NCBI RefSeq assembly: GCF_032118995.1
Contig: NC_092667.1
Location: forward strand, 984,931 to 1,048,930
Length of the DNA stretch: 64,000 nt
Direction of reading: 5' to 3'
Source of the DNA: Asterias amurensis
Lineage: Eukaryota > Echinodermata > Asteroidea > Forcipulatida > Asteriidae
Part shown: positions 35,201-43,277 of the stretch, in pieces
Layout: each line of letters opens with the position of its first letter
Position numbering within the stretch: position 1 is the stretch's first letter
The notes under the pieces: model-generated
The model's input: only the letters and a program-made list of their open reading frames with translations
Told to the model about the DNA's origin: nothing
Databases searched by the model: none
Made by a program: the position numbers and the translations under genes

Positions 35201-36684
35201 AATAATAATCAGGTTTTGTAACTACAACTGTAGTTCTATATAAAGATAACATCCAACAGTCGTAGGATACCATTACACGGGTAAACTGCTTGGTCGTTGC
35301 ATCTAAACTCGCAACCAATACAATGAAATGAATGTGTGATGGGTTAAGTTTTCTCTGGTTGGTGAACCATTCTCAGGACCTTGTGTGGCTGGAGTGGTTG
35401 GTCTAAAGATGCCTCGATATTGTCTGTTTGGTGATACCGTAAACACAGCGTCTAGAATGGAATCCAATGGAGAAGGTAAGCAATAAAGATATAATCTGTT
35501 TGTATCTGAGGAATAAAGATATATGTTGGTATCTGAGGAAGTATAGGCCTCTACCGCCTCAAAAACGGCAAAGAGATTTTTTTTACAAAAGGTTTTGGGT
35601 TTAAACAAAGACTGGAACCAACGACCTCGATTAATGTACCGGCGCTCTACCAACCGAGTTTTTTTTTTCTTTTTCTAGAGAAATTTTGAGTTCATAAGAA
35701 CTAACAGTTTCCATCCTTTTTTAATAATTGTTTGTGTAGCTCTCAAGATTCACATCAGCAGTTCAACCGATGAGATTCTGAATGAATTCAACGAGTTTGA
35801 AATCCAGTGTCGAGGAGAAATTGAAATGAAGGTGAGTTTGGCTGTTGGAGCTCACTCTTGCAGCAGGTATATTAAAGACATTGGACACAAAGGTACACTG
35901 GTAATTATCAAAGACCAGTATCCTTACTTGGTGTATCTCAACATATGCACAAATTTATAAACCTGTGAACATTTGAACTCAATTGGTCGTCGAAGTTGCG
36001 AGATAAAAAAGGAAGAAAAAACACACTTGTCACACGAAGTTGTATGCTTTCAGATGCTTTACTTCGGGACCTCAACTTCTAAATCTGAGGTCTTGAAATC
36101 AAATTCGTGGAAAATTACTTGTTTTTCGAAAACTACGTTACTTCAGAGGGAGCCGTTTCTTACATTGCCTTTAAAGGCAGTGGACACTATTGGTAATTAC
36201 TCAAAATAATTATTAACATAAAACCTTTCTTGGTGACGAGTAATGGGGAGAGGTGGATGGTATACAACATTGTGAGAAACGGCTCCCTCTGAAGTGCCAT
36301 AGTTTTCGAGAAAGAAGTAATTTTCCACGAATTCGATTTCGAGACCTCAGATTTAGAACTTGACGTCTCGAAATCAACCATCTAAACGCACACAACTTCG
36401 TGTGACAAGGGTGTTTCTTCTTTCATTATTATCTCGCAACTTTAAAAACCGATTGAGCTCAAATTTTCACAGGTTTGTTATTGTATGCATATGTTGAGAT
36501 ACACCAAGTGACAAGACTGGTCTTTGACAATTACCAATAGTGTCCACTGTCTTTAATGATGAATGTTCACTTCAAACAGTGATCAACAATACTTCATAGA
36601 TATCTCATTATTGCATAATTCTTCAATCATTTACAGGGAAAAGGAAAGCAGACAACATACTGGTTGCTAGGGAAGAAGGGCTAA
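25393..36684 (+). CDS. Receptor guanylate cyclase (natriuretic-peptide-receptor-like), 22 exons
   Basis: A single-pass membrane enzyme that makes cGMP from GTP. Exons: 25393-26080, 26807-26952, 27561-27716, 28201-28336, 28869-28963, 29104-29245, 29710-29794, 30407-30521, 31187-31242, 31826-31903, 32217-32330, 32525-32596, 32900-33062, 33175-33327, 33469-33637, 34108-34254, 34385-34508, 34657-34725, 34818-34992, 35377-35475, 35740-35831, 36637-36684 (stop TAA). All have GT/AG sites and matching phases except exon 9 to 10. The total is ~3.12 kb, ~1040 residues, normal for the family. Order: signal peptide, ANF-receptor ectodomain, one helix, pseudokinase, coiled-coil linker, cyclase. The juxtamembrane [12 protein letters not shown] resembles NPR-A/B; starfish sperm asterosap receptors belong to the same broad group. 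The ligand cannot be told from sequence. Introns contain several family A elements, a tRNA-like SINE and minisatellites. Confidence 0.9.
26220..26415 (+). repeat. Pentanucleotide-type tract in cyclase intron 1
   Basis: Irregular (GTAAC)n/(ATAAC)n repeats such as AACGTAACGTAACGTAACG. A minus-strand open stretch here ([12 protein letters not shown]) is a product of the repeat and not a gene. Confidence 0.9.
26560..26750. repeat. Family G-like fragments in cyclase intron 1
   Basis: Contains CTTTGTGAAATCG, GGGGACGATTTCACAAAG and TTAGCTCTTTGTGAACTTGG, the ends seen in the complete family G element at 31437-31562. Probably two partial copies side by side. Confidence 0.5.
27135..27318 (+). repeat. 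Partial duplicate of exon 2 end plus donor, in intron 2
   Basis: The segment from about 27135 to 27318 matches about 26915-27080: end of exon 2, TGGAACCAGGTAAGATGACG, then intron with TTCTAGGTTTTGCACAA and GCGATGTTG. It retains a good donor but no acceptor before it, so it should not be spliced in. Confidence 0.75.
28001..28073 (+). repeat. tRNA-like SINE segment in cyclase intron 3
   Basis: Reads as a tRNA-like fold with A-box TAGCTCAGTCGGTAGA and B-box GGTTCAAACCC, ending in CTCTAG. Mismatches in the anticodon and T stems (GTTGG/CCCTC) argue for a retroposed copy. A GC-richer stretch at 27865-28000 may be part of the same repeat. Confidence 0.6.
28386..28753 (+). mobile_element. Family A MITE, copy 8, in cyclase intron 4
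   Basis: The right end is intact (GTGTCCAGTGTCTTTAA). The left terminal repeat is missing, and similarity begins at ACTATTCAAAATAGTTATTAG. It lies between the exon 4 donor (28336) and the exon 5 acceptor (28868). Confidence 0.85.
29710..29794 (+). CDS. Cyclase exon 7: transmembrane helix
   Basis: Encodes [10 protein letters not shown] followed by [19 protein letters not shown], one hydrophobic segment of about 22 residues ending in Tyr-Arg. It enters in phase 1 and leaves in phase 2, and exon 8 continues with [20 protein letters not shown], the usual juxtamembrane start of the kinase-homology domain. Confidence 0.9.
30407..33637 (+). CDS. Cyclase exons 8-15: kinase-homology (pseudokinase) domain
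   Basis: The motifs in order are [10 protein letters not shown] (exon 8), VALKQMN with the ATP-site lysine (exon 10), [11 protein letters not shown] and EYCPKGSLQ (exon 11), [14 protein letters not shown] (exon 12), [16 protein letters not shown] and LTDFGLHAF (exon 13), APEQL and [13 protein letters not shown] (exon 14), and [11 protein letters not shown] (exon 15). The catalytic-loop aspartate of true kinases is replaced (HGRMRSSN), as in all receptor cyclases, so the domain should regulate and not phosphorylate. Exon 9 (31187-31242) ends CA|GTAAGT in phase 2, but exon 10 must start in phase 0, so the join as drawn loses frame. Confidence 0.85.
30713..30734 (+). repeat. Poly-C run in cyclase intron 8
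   Basis: An uninterrupted run of 20 or more C's, a likely length-variable homopolymer and a common assembly trouble spot. Confidence 0.9.
31255..31573 (+). mobile_element. Family A remnant, copy 9, with nested family G element, in cyclase intron 9
   Basis: A shortened family A copy (CTCGACACTATTG, then the ATTATCTCGTAACTTCAACG part). Its end, TGTGCCTTTAC, is split off by a complete 126-bp element at 31437-31562 with inverted ends GGGGTGGATTTCACAA and TTGTGAAATCGACCCC. The nested element sits a few bases before the family A terminus. Confidence 0.75.
32636..32835 (+). repeat. Short tandem repeat in cyclase intron 12
   Basis: About three diverged ~60-bp units of GGTTGAGTTGGTAGTAACGG followed by GGGTTTGTGTAATGT-like sequence. 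Confidence 0.75.
34108..36684 (+). CDS. Cyclase exons 16-22: coiled-coil linker and catalytic domain
   Basis: Exon 16 encodes the dimerisation linker ([19 protein letters not shown], then [19 protein letters not shown]). The class III cyclase domain follows. FFSDIVGFT and VETIGDAYM supply the two metal aspartates. Guanine-specificity residues are Glu in [10 protein letters not shown] and Cys in [19 protein letters not shown] supplies the Asn and Arg used for ribose and transition-state contacts. All are present, so the enzyme should be a GTP-using homodimeric cyclase. The C-terminus is short (YWLLGKKG then stop), without a long tail. Confidence 0.93.
35005..35275 (+). repeat. Tandem repeat in cyclase intron 19
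   Basis: About five irregular units of AAGATAACATCCAACTGTCG followed by TAGGATATCAGGTTTTGGAA, with spacing shrinking from ~60 to ~45 bp. Confidence 0.8.
35595..35665 (-). repeat. tRNA-derived SINE piece in cyclase intron 20
   Basis: On the minus strand: CTCGGTTGGTAGAGCGCCGG (A-box), then GGTCGTTGGTTCCAGTC (B-box). The head only, with a T-run on its plus-strand right side. Confidence 0.6.
35872..36174 (-). mobile_element. Family A MITE, copy 10 (reverse, truncated), in cyclase intron 21
   Basis: Minus-strand copy from TTAA 35872. Its far end is cut after GGGAGCCGTTTCTTACATTG and abuts copy 11 at TTAA 36171. Confidence 0.85.
36171..36556 (+). mobile_element. Family A MITE, copy 11, in cyclase intron 21
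   Basis: A full-length TTAA-bounded copy, ~386 bp, lying back to back with copy 10 so that the two could form a long imperfect hairpin in the pre-mRNA. Confidence 0.9.
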
Positions 36685-37060
36685 AATGTCTAATGCCGGA
36701 AGATGGAGAGAAAATGTTGTCTCTACATGACTTTGCTCTTCACTGTGGACAATTACAGTGTGATTACTGCGTAATGTTTAATCGACGACCTATCTGATGA
36801 ACTAAATACTAATCATGTTACATAATAAAATTCACTTCGATGTTTACTGTTTGAAACACTTTAACTTTACGAGCGCAGCAGGACTTACTGAAGACCGTAT
36901 TTACCTTATGCTGTATACATCTCTATATATTTATTACGTAATCACATTTCTATCCATTTGGTTCATAGTTTGTAATTTTTCACGAGTATTTGATATCTGT
37001 ACGTTCATCAAGTATCCATGTTTCAATAATAAATGTATTAAATTCATAAATTGAACTGTG
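36685..37060 (+). promoter_or_regulatory. 3' UTR of the cyclase with poly(A) signals
   Basis: AATAAA occurs at 36824-36829 and again at 37028-37033, 140 and 344 bases after the stop codon. Either could direct cleavage. The sequence between them has no repeat that I recognise. Confidence 0.5.
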
Positions 37061-37371
37061 GCGCACTTATTTGAAGAGAATAGAACGGGTTTGAACCTAT
37101 AAAAAAAAATTTAAAAAAAACACATATATATATGTTTAACTGCATCTGAGGAAGGGGGGCGCTTTTGTGATTCATCTCGTTTTACAATCCCAGGAGTCCC
37201 GCTACACCCGATTATGGTTCAATTTTTTTCACGGCTACCTCCAAAGGATTTTTGTTTGGTAATTGCTGACCGCTATAGGCCCTCTAACTGCTTGAGTGTG
37301 TCAAAGATATAATAATATTAAAGCGCTCGTATCTACCAAACAAGGTACTCAAGGCGATGAATATACAAACT

Positions 37372-37757
37372 TTAAAGGCAGTGGACACTATTGGTAATTG
37401 TCAAAGACTAGCCTTCACAGTTTGTGTATCTCAGCATATGCCTAAAATAACAAACCTGTGAAAATTTGAGCTCAATCGGTCATCGAACTTGCGAGATAAT
37501 AATGAAAGAAAAAATACCCTTGTCACACGAAGCTGTGTGCGTTTAGATAGTTGATTTCGAGACCTCAAGTTCTAAACTTGAGGTCTCGAAATCAAATTTG
37601 TGGAAAATTACTTCTTTCTCGAAAACTATGGCACTTCAGAGGGAGCCGTTTCTGACAATGTTTTTTACCATCAACCTCTCCCCATTACTCGTCACCAAGA
37701 AAGGTTTTACGCTAATAATTATTTTGAGTAATTACCGATAGTGTCCACTGCCTTTAA
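37372..37757 (-). mobile_element. Family A MITE, copy 12 (reverse)
   Basis: Full-length with TTAA at both ends and intact terminal repeats (AAGGCAGTGGACACTATTGG). The internal palindrome GAGACCTCAAGTTCTAAACT...TTGAGGTCTC is perfect at its arms. Confidence 0.92.
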
Positions 37758-37799
37758 GAAAGATAGGTCATTGCAATGATGAATTCTGAGACCCAATTA

Positions 37800-38035
37800 T
37801 TTAGCACCTTATAAGGGTTTACAAGGTGCTACGGCGCATAAAGCAGCCATAGCCACGAACACCGGGACGAACCCCTTCTCTTTTCGATAAGTGCACTGGG
37901 TTCTTTTACACGTGTTACACAACACATGGGGCCAACTGCTTTACGTCCCATCCGAAGGACGAAGCAATGGTTAAGTGTCATGCTTATAGTGTCACGGCTG
38001 GGGATTCGAAACCACACTCTGCTGATGATATCAAA
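37800..38035 (-). repeat. tRNA-derived SINE (long-variable-arm type)
   Basis: The plus strand shows CCATCCGAAGGACGAAGC, AATGGTTAAGTGTCATGC and GGGGATTCGAAACCACACTC. The second SINE of the same type at 59.04-59.22 kb has the fuller tRNA head. The head is truncated here at the right side. Confidence 0.65.
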
Positions 38036-38460
38036 GTGGATTATGTGTTTGTATTAATTTAAGTATGTACGTAATAGCACCGTGTAAGACACATCTTTGT
38101 TATATACTCTGTGAACATTCCTTTGATCTGTGCACTTACGACAACAAGACACATTCTTCATCACTGTAAAACCACTGTGTGGACGTGTTTTAGTCCACTT
38201 CTTAGTGTTTCAAGTCTCTATTCTACATCATTATATCATTATTATTGTTTGATCTAAAACGTTACGGTTCAATATTTGCGTCATTAGTTAGTATTGATTC
38301 ACCACGTCATCACTACGTCAACAAAACTGCTGTTTTAAATGCGCCCTGTAGCGGCCTCTCAGACGGATTGTTACAGTGTCAGTTATAAAACAACTAACGC
38401 CTGGGAGAGCAGGTTATGTACCCCTTGACTTGGTTCCAACACTGATGGGCGATCTCAAAT
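38036..38460. other. Intergenic, no gene recognised
   Basis: Unique-looking sequence between the SINE and the HINE-like head. No open frame of interest. Confidence 0.4.
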
Positions 38461-38466
38461 AAAGTA

Positions 38467-38680
38467 CTAGAGATTGTGAACAATCACAAAGCTGTTCCAG
38501 AATGTTTTGTTAATAAAAGTATTCTATGCTTTAATAAAACCCCCACATAACAGCTTTATGACATGTGATTACCTTGTCTTTTATCTGATACTGAATCGAA
38601 ATGAGCTTTAAAACCAGAATTAAAGGTCAACATGGCATCATGGTCATTATTTGGAATAAATTTAACCAATGTTCAAAATG
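38467..38680 (+). mobile_element. Solo 5' end of the HINE-like element
   Basis: Nearly identical to 9588-9795 of copy R1 (GAGATTGTGAACAATCACAA onward). It stops before the minisatellite and passes straight into a microsatellite at 38680. Confidence 0.8.
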
Positions 38681-38686
38681 ATAATG

Positions 38687-38729
<43 letters not shown>

Positions 38730-38770
38730 GAAGAAGAAGAAGAAGAAGAAGAATTATAATAATAATAATT
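38680..38770 (+). repeat. Compound microsatellite
   Basis: (ATAATG)n, then (AAT)n, then (GAA)n and again (AAT)n. An open frame here (IMIMIM...RRRRR) is a product of the repeat. Confidence 0.95.
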
Positions 38771-39177
38771 GCTAAGCAAATAATAGGCTACCAGCCAGAG
38801 CAAAATACAGTTACCAATAGACTGGTACCCCAGTCATTTCTGGCCTTTAGCCAAGACATTCCTGCCTACAACATCTTTATAAATTGGGCCCAGGGTCCTA
38901 TTTCCTGGCACTGCCTATTATAAGGAAATAATCGGCGCTTACGGAAGCAGGGAATTCTGCGCTTACGGCAATCTTACTTAACGGGTTAGCATGGAATTCC
39001 CGCTTGTCCACGTTACTAGGCATTCTTCGCTTACACAGCTAGCACAGAAATTCTACGCTTGCCTTAAGCGAAGAACAATGATCACAAGCGCAGAATTCGG
39101 CGGCAGAGCCATGAAACCTTACGGAGAAAGCACTATTTGAAATTGTGTTCGTCCTGCCTGAAAGAAAGAGCAAGTCT

Positions 39178-39402
39178 TAGACTTGTGGACAAGTCGTTAA
39201 ATCGGCCCCACGCTGTGGGATAGTCGAGTTGTGGCGGTGCTCTCGCGAGATCACTGCTCTAGCGCTCCCCGATTTCTACTCGTTAATGAGGAGTAGGAAT
39301 CCGGAAGCCCTCAATTCGCGCGAGAGCAGTGATCTCGGGGGAGCACCGCCACAACTCGATTATCTCACCGCGTGGGGCCGATTTAACGACGGACAAGTCT
39401 AG
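39178..39402. mobile_element. Foldback element
   Basis: Arms of ~85 bp: AGACTTGTGGACAAGTCGTT at the left and the complement of AGACTTGTCCGTCGTTAAAT at the right. Between them, GAGTTGTGGCGGTGCTC and ATCACTGCTCT pair with their complements. The loop is ~50 bp. A single-arm fragment (AGACTTGTGGACAAGTTGTT) lies at 60023-60046. Confidence 0.8.
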
Positions 39403-40303
39403 TTAAGTCTCAACATTTCAACAACTGTACTCTCGTCGTTGTCACTGTCTCCTATAACCAACTACTTTATAGCACACTTGTTGAACAAACCAACCGGCTC
39501 TCACTGAGCCATCATCTCAAGTGTTCAAGAAGAGACAATTACATTACGTATATAGCCTACCCCTCAGACAAAACTGAGTAGTAATATATAATTTGAATAA
39601 CATTAACGATATTTATGTTTTAAGGTACTCTCTCTGCACTGCAAGTTCAAAATAAATTACGTTATGCACAAAAAGCCATGTTTTACTCAACTTGTGAAAT
39701 TTATAAGAAAAAAACCTTAACCATTTAGCCACTGTACCGCCCAGCCGCCTCGTACGAGGAAACCTCGCTAGCTTGTGTTTGTAGAAAAAAACGGAACATC
39801 AAAATAAAACTCGATAGTCATTAGTAGGTCTACGCATTTGTTAATATATTTAGTTGTTATAGATCGTTATTAATTCTCCCTTCACAGTTGACTTGTCGAA
39901 GCTAATGATGATGAAATAATTTAGCTCTTACGAGAAAAAAACGCTCATTAGTAAACAGGAAATTGTTCATCATTTATGATGATATTGTCGAAAGTTAACG
40001 CCTTCGCATTTAATCAGTATGAGCATTGAGCCAGATAAAAGCCTTGAAAAGCTATTGTGTCCATTTCATCTGTGCACAAAAATATTCGCCATAAAAATTA
40101 CCGTAGCCGTTTAACGAGAGGCATTTATTGTTCCCATGAGAACTTGGACTTTTATACAAATATTACCGAAAGGGTAAACAAATGTGCATACATATTAAGC
40201 CATGGCTATCTTTTAAAATGCGAACTACAATTCCAGTAGTTTACTGCAAGAATCTTGAGAAATTGGTTTTGCAACAAACTCGGGCGGTGCAGGGACTAAA
40301 GGG

Positions 40304-40668
40304 TTAAAGGCACTGGACACCATTGGTAATTACTAAGCATGCTTGGTAACGAGCCGATAGAGAGCTGTTGATTGTGAGAAACATTGCGAGAAACGGCTCC
40401 CTCTGAAGTAATGTAGTGTTCGAGAAAAAGCAATTTCTCACTTAAGTTTTTGAATTGAGTTAGAGACCTCAGCTGAGGTCTCGAAAATCAAGCATCTGAA
40501 AGCACACAACTTGTGCGACAAAGGTGTTTTTTCTTCCACTATTCTCTGGTAACTTTAACGACCAGTTGACTTGAAAATTTCACAGTTTTGTTATTTTATG
40601 CATATGTTGAGAAACACCAAGTGCGAAGACTGGTCTTTGACAATTACCAAGGTGTACAGTGCCTTTAA
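40304..40668 (+). mobile_element. Family A MITE, copy 13
   Basis: TTAA-bounded, diverged: AAGGCACTGGACACCATTGG at the left and CCAAGGTGTACAGTGCCTT at the right. The internal palindrome is shortened to GAGACCTCAGCTGAGGTCTC. Confidence 0.88.
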
Positions 40669-40674
40669 CCAACC

Positions 40675-40932
40675 CCAAACCCAAACCAACCCGACAAATC
40701 ACAACCCCGACTGCAAATTATAGGCTTACTAACCCCGACCCCTGAAAATTAACCCTAACCAACCCCGACCCTCAATATTAACCCTAACCAACCCCGAACC
40801 TCAGTTAACCCTAACCAACCCCGACCCTCAAAGTTAACCCTAACCAACCCCAACCCTCATCGGTGAGGGTTAATTTTGAGGGTTCGGGTGGATTGGGATA
40901 AATTGTGAGGGGTCGGGGTTGGTTAGGGTTAT
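40675..40932 (+). repeat. Minisatellite with telomere-like CCCTAA motifs
   Basis: About five ~27-bp units of TTAACCCTAACCAACCCC plus GACCCTCAA, then the same sequence inverted (GGGGTTGGTTAGGGTTA) from about 40862. The tract is therefore itself a small inverted repeat. Confidence 0.85.
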
Positions 40933-41247
40933 AGAGAAATGCAAGGTTACTGGTCCATTCTCCCATCACTGAATGTGACCACAGAGTACATAGTCTACCT
41001 TTTGCTCACTCAATCAATGTCCGAATAAGGTCTGCTGATTATTTCGACTACATCTCTAACGTTCGAGTTCGCTGAAAAGATGTTTAAATGTCGAGACTCT
41101 TGCAGTAAATTGCTAGAATTATAATTCAAAATACCAAAAGGAACCCAAGGTTATTCTTTTTAGGTATAATCGTCCTTTTCGTTAATGTTGTCATTGACAG
41201 ATAGTTTAAGGTTTCACAAGGTGATAAGTCAGGAGGGAACAATAACG

Positions 41248-41634
41248 TTAAAGGAACGTTACAGAACTGGTAAGAAACAAAAATCGCGAAGATCACAGAT
41301 TTACATAAAACTTACACGGTCTAATGATGATGATAGTAGAAAACATCTCTTGAAATATTTCTGTCTGAAATGTCATATTTGATGAGAAATAAATAATCTA
41401 ACTTCGCGTTTGGAGTTTATCGCTCAGTGAGCGTTTTATTCATGTTTATGTTGGCATCGATGCAACGCAAAATTTGTAATCGGTTATTCACTATTCTCTC
41501 GTGACTCAGATGGCCGATCGATCTCAAACTTTTACAGGTTTGCCATTTTATGTATATTGTGTATTACATAACGTGCTTACACTACCAGCAACTGTTTTGT
41601 CAGCAAAAAAACAATTTTTGTAATGTTCCTTTAA
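41248..41634 (+). mobile_element. TTAA-flanked MITE, family F, complete copy
   Basis: The ends are TTAAAGGAACGTTAC and GTAATGTTCCTTTAA. The body contains TCTGTCTGAAATGTCATAT, TCAGTGAGCGTTTT and ATTTTATGTATAT. The same body recurs at 44567-44904. Confidence 0.75.
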
Positions 41635-42339
41635 CGAATAGACAATGATTTCAATGAATGATAATTATTTTTTTTACAAGAATGAACACCATCTGAAAAA
41701 GAGTCCTAGATAAGGTGATTGAGGCATTTTGTGGTAAAAGCGAGGAACCAGACTTTTTTATACAATTTTGGTTTGCTGATTCCGAAAGCGAAATTTTGAG
41801 TTTTTGACCATCTAATTTGCATAATCATATTTTTGAATTTTTTAAACCATTTTAAGTAAACCTCTGTAACATGACAATACAAAATGACACCATTTAATAG
41901 TACATAAAGACAGAATGGCGGTGATTTTTTTTATCACCACTCTGCATTTATATCGTCCGCTTTTTTGTCAGTTGGGGCCTACCTTCTTTTTTGCTTAAGC
42001 AAATGATCTAAAATCTTGCGCGCGCAGTTTGTTTACGTGCATAAGCTCGTGAAATAGGCGTACGTTTAGCGTGGAGGTAGAATGGTTTAAGCAAATATTT
42101 TTGCTACATTAAGCAACAAAAATTTGCTTACCGTTAAGCAGCTCTATGAAATTGTGCCCAGTATTTATTTATTAATTGTTGGGTCCTATATGTGATCAGA
42201 AATCCAGCCAGTTGGCGTAAACCAACTCAATTTTACAAAACATTTACAAAACAAAGACGAAATAGTGAAAAGATATTTAGCGATACATGCACTAAGTGTG
42301 TACTTAAATTTTGGGCATATCTTCCAGAGTCGCTTGAAA

Positions 42340-42545
42340 TTAAGTCAAAAACTTGACTCACATAAATGGCCGACCGTGTTAGTTCGCGACGTAAAAAGAA
42401 AACCACGCAATTTCGGGGCAAATTTGTGTGGATCATTGTATTCTACTTTAAAAAAATCTTTCTAACCACATGCATTGTATAACAAACGGTTACAAACGCT
42501 TTTTATAGACCAACTCGTCCGATCCAAGGCAACGTGTTCCTTTAA
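42340..42545. mobile_element. Right half of the TTAA foldback element (family B')
   Basis: Matches 17425-17627: GACTCACATAAATGGCCGAC, then GATCATTGTATTCTACTTTA and GATCCAAGGCAACGTGTTCC ending at TTAA. The left half is replaced by unrelated or strongly diverged sequence. As at 17.6 kb, a family A element starts at the same TTAA. Confidence 0.8.
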
Positions 42546-43056
42546 AGGCAGTGGACACTATTGGTAATTACTCAAAATAATTATTAGCATAAAAACTTAC
42601 TTGGTAACGAGAGTAATGGGGAGAGGTTGATAGTATATAACATTGTGAGAAACAGCTCCCTCTGAAGTGATGTAGTTTTCTCTGTGAGCACAGGCCTTCT
42701 CGATCTGCCGGCTCCAAATCTTTTTCTCTGGCTGGGCCGAAGGAATGGAACAAATTACCCAAACTCATCAGGGAATCATCTTCAACTGCCATTTTCAAAA
42801 CAAAACTCAAAACCTACTTCTTCAATCAGCCTCGTCATTAATCCTTTTTGTTGTTCTGTTTTTTCTCCTTTCTCGCTTTGTTCTTGTTTTATTCACTGTT
42901 CATCGCTTTGATCTTTGTTAAAGGCGCTATATAAATACCTATAATATTATAAAGAAGCAATTTTCCACGAATTTGATTTCGAGGCCTCAGATTTAGAATT
43001 TGAGGTCTCGAAATCAAGCATCTGAAAGTGCACAACTTCGTGTAACAAGGGTGCCC
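42542..43056 (+). mobile_element. Family A MITE, copy 14, split by a LINE end
   Basis: The left part (TTAA to GATGTAGTTTTC, 42680) and right part (AAAGAAGCAATTTTCCACG from ~42954) are interrupted by a 5'-truncated LINE. The right terminus is missing: similarity stops at GTGTAACAAGGGTG. It lies just past the 3' end of the lectin gene. Confidence 0.85.
42681..42953 (+). mobile_element. 5'-truncated LINE (CR1/L2-like 3' end)
   Basis: Encodes the last residues of a non-LTR ORF2 (SFSLAGPKEWNKLPKLIRES, then FKTKLKTYFFNQPRH and stop TAA at 42839), matching the typical C-terminal WNxLP...FKxxLKTxLF pattern. It is followed by a ~110-base 3' UTR ending AAAGGCGCTATATAAATACC and short TAT repeats. A few bases of the target (GAG) appear lost at the junction. 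Typical truncated copy, inactive. Confidence 0.8.
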
Positions 43057-43095
43057 CAAACAGTCACTTTTTCCAGAAATCCCACTAGACAGGAG

Positions 43096-43277
43096 CTACT
43101 GTGCTGGTGCTACGGGACGCTGGCAGAATAAGTCTTTGCGAACATTACAAGGCAAATCGTTCCAGCCCGAAGCACGGCCTTCGACGCAATCTTCAATGCC
43201 GTTACTTGGCTCACCATAAGCCCATCTATTTGAGCCCCGGCCAAAAGTTTCTCCACCATCCAAACACTCCCAGGTAC
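43096..43277 (-). CDS. Lectin exon 2: Ca/sugar-site half of the lectin fold
   Basis: 60 codons from the phase-1 acceptor to TAG at 43098-43096: TWECLDGGETFGRGSNRWAY, GEPSNGIEDCVEGRASGWND, LPCNVRKDLFCQRPVAPAQ. It supplies the two conserved cysteines of the long loop and C-terminal strand. It is easy to miss because no ATG precedes it. Confidence 0.88.
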
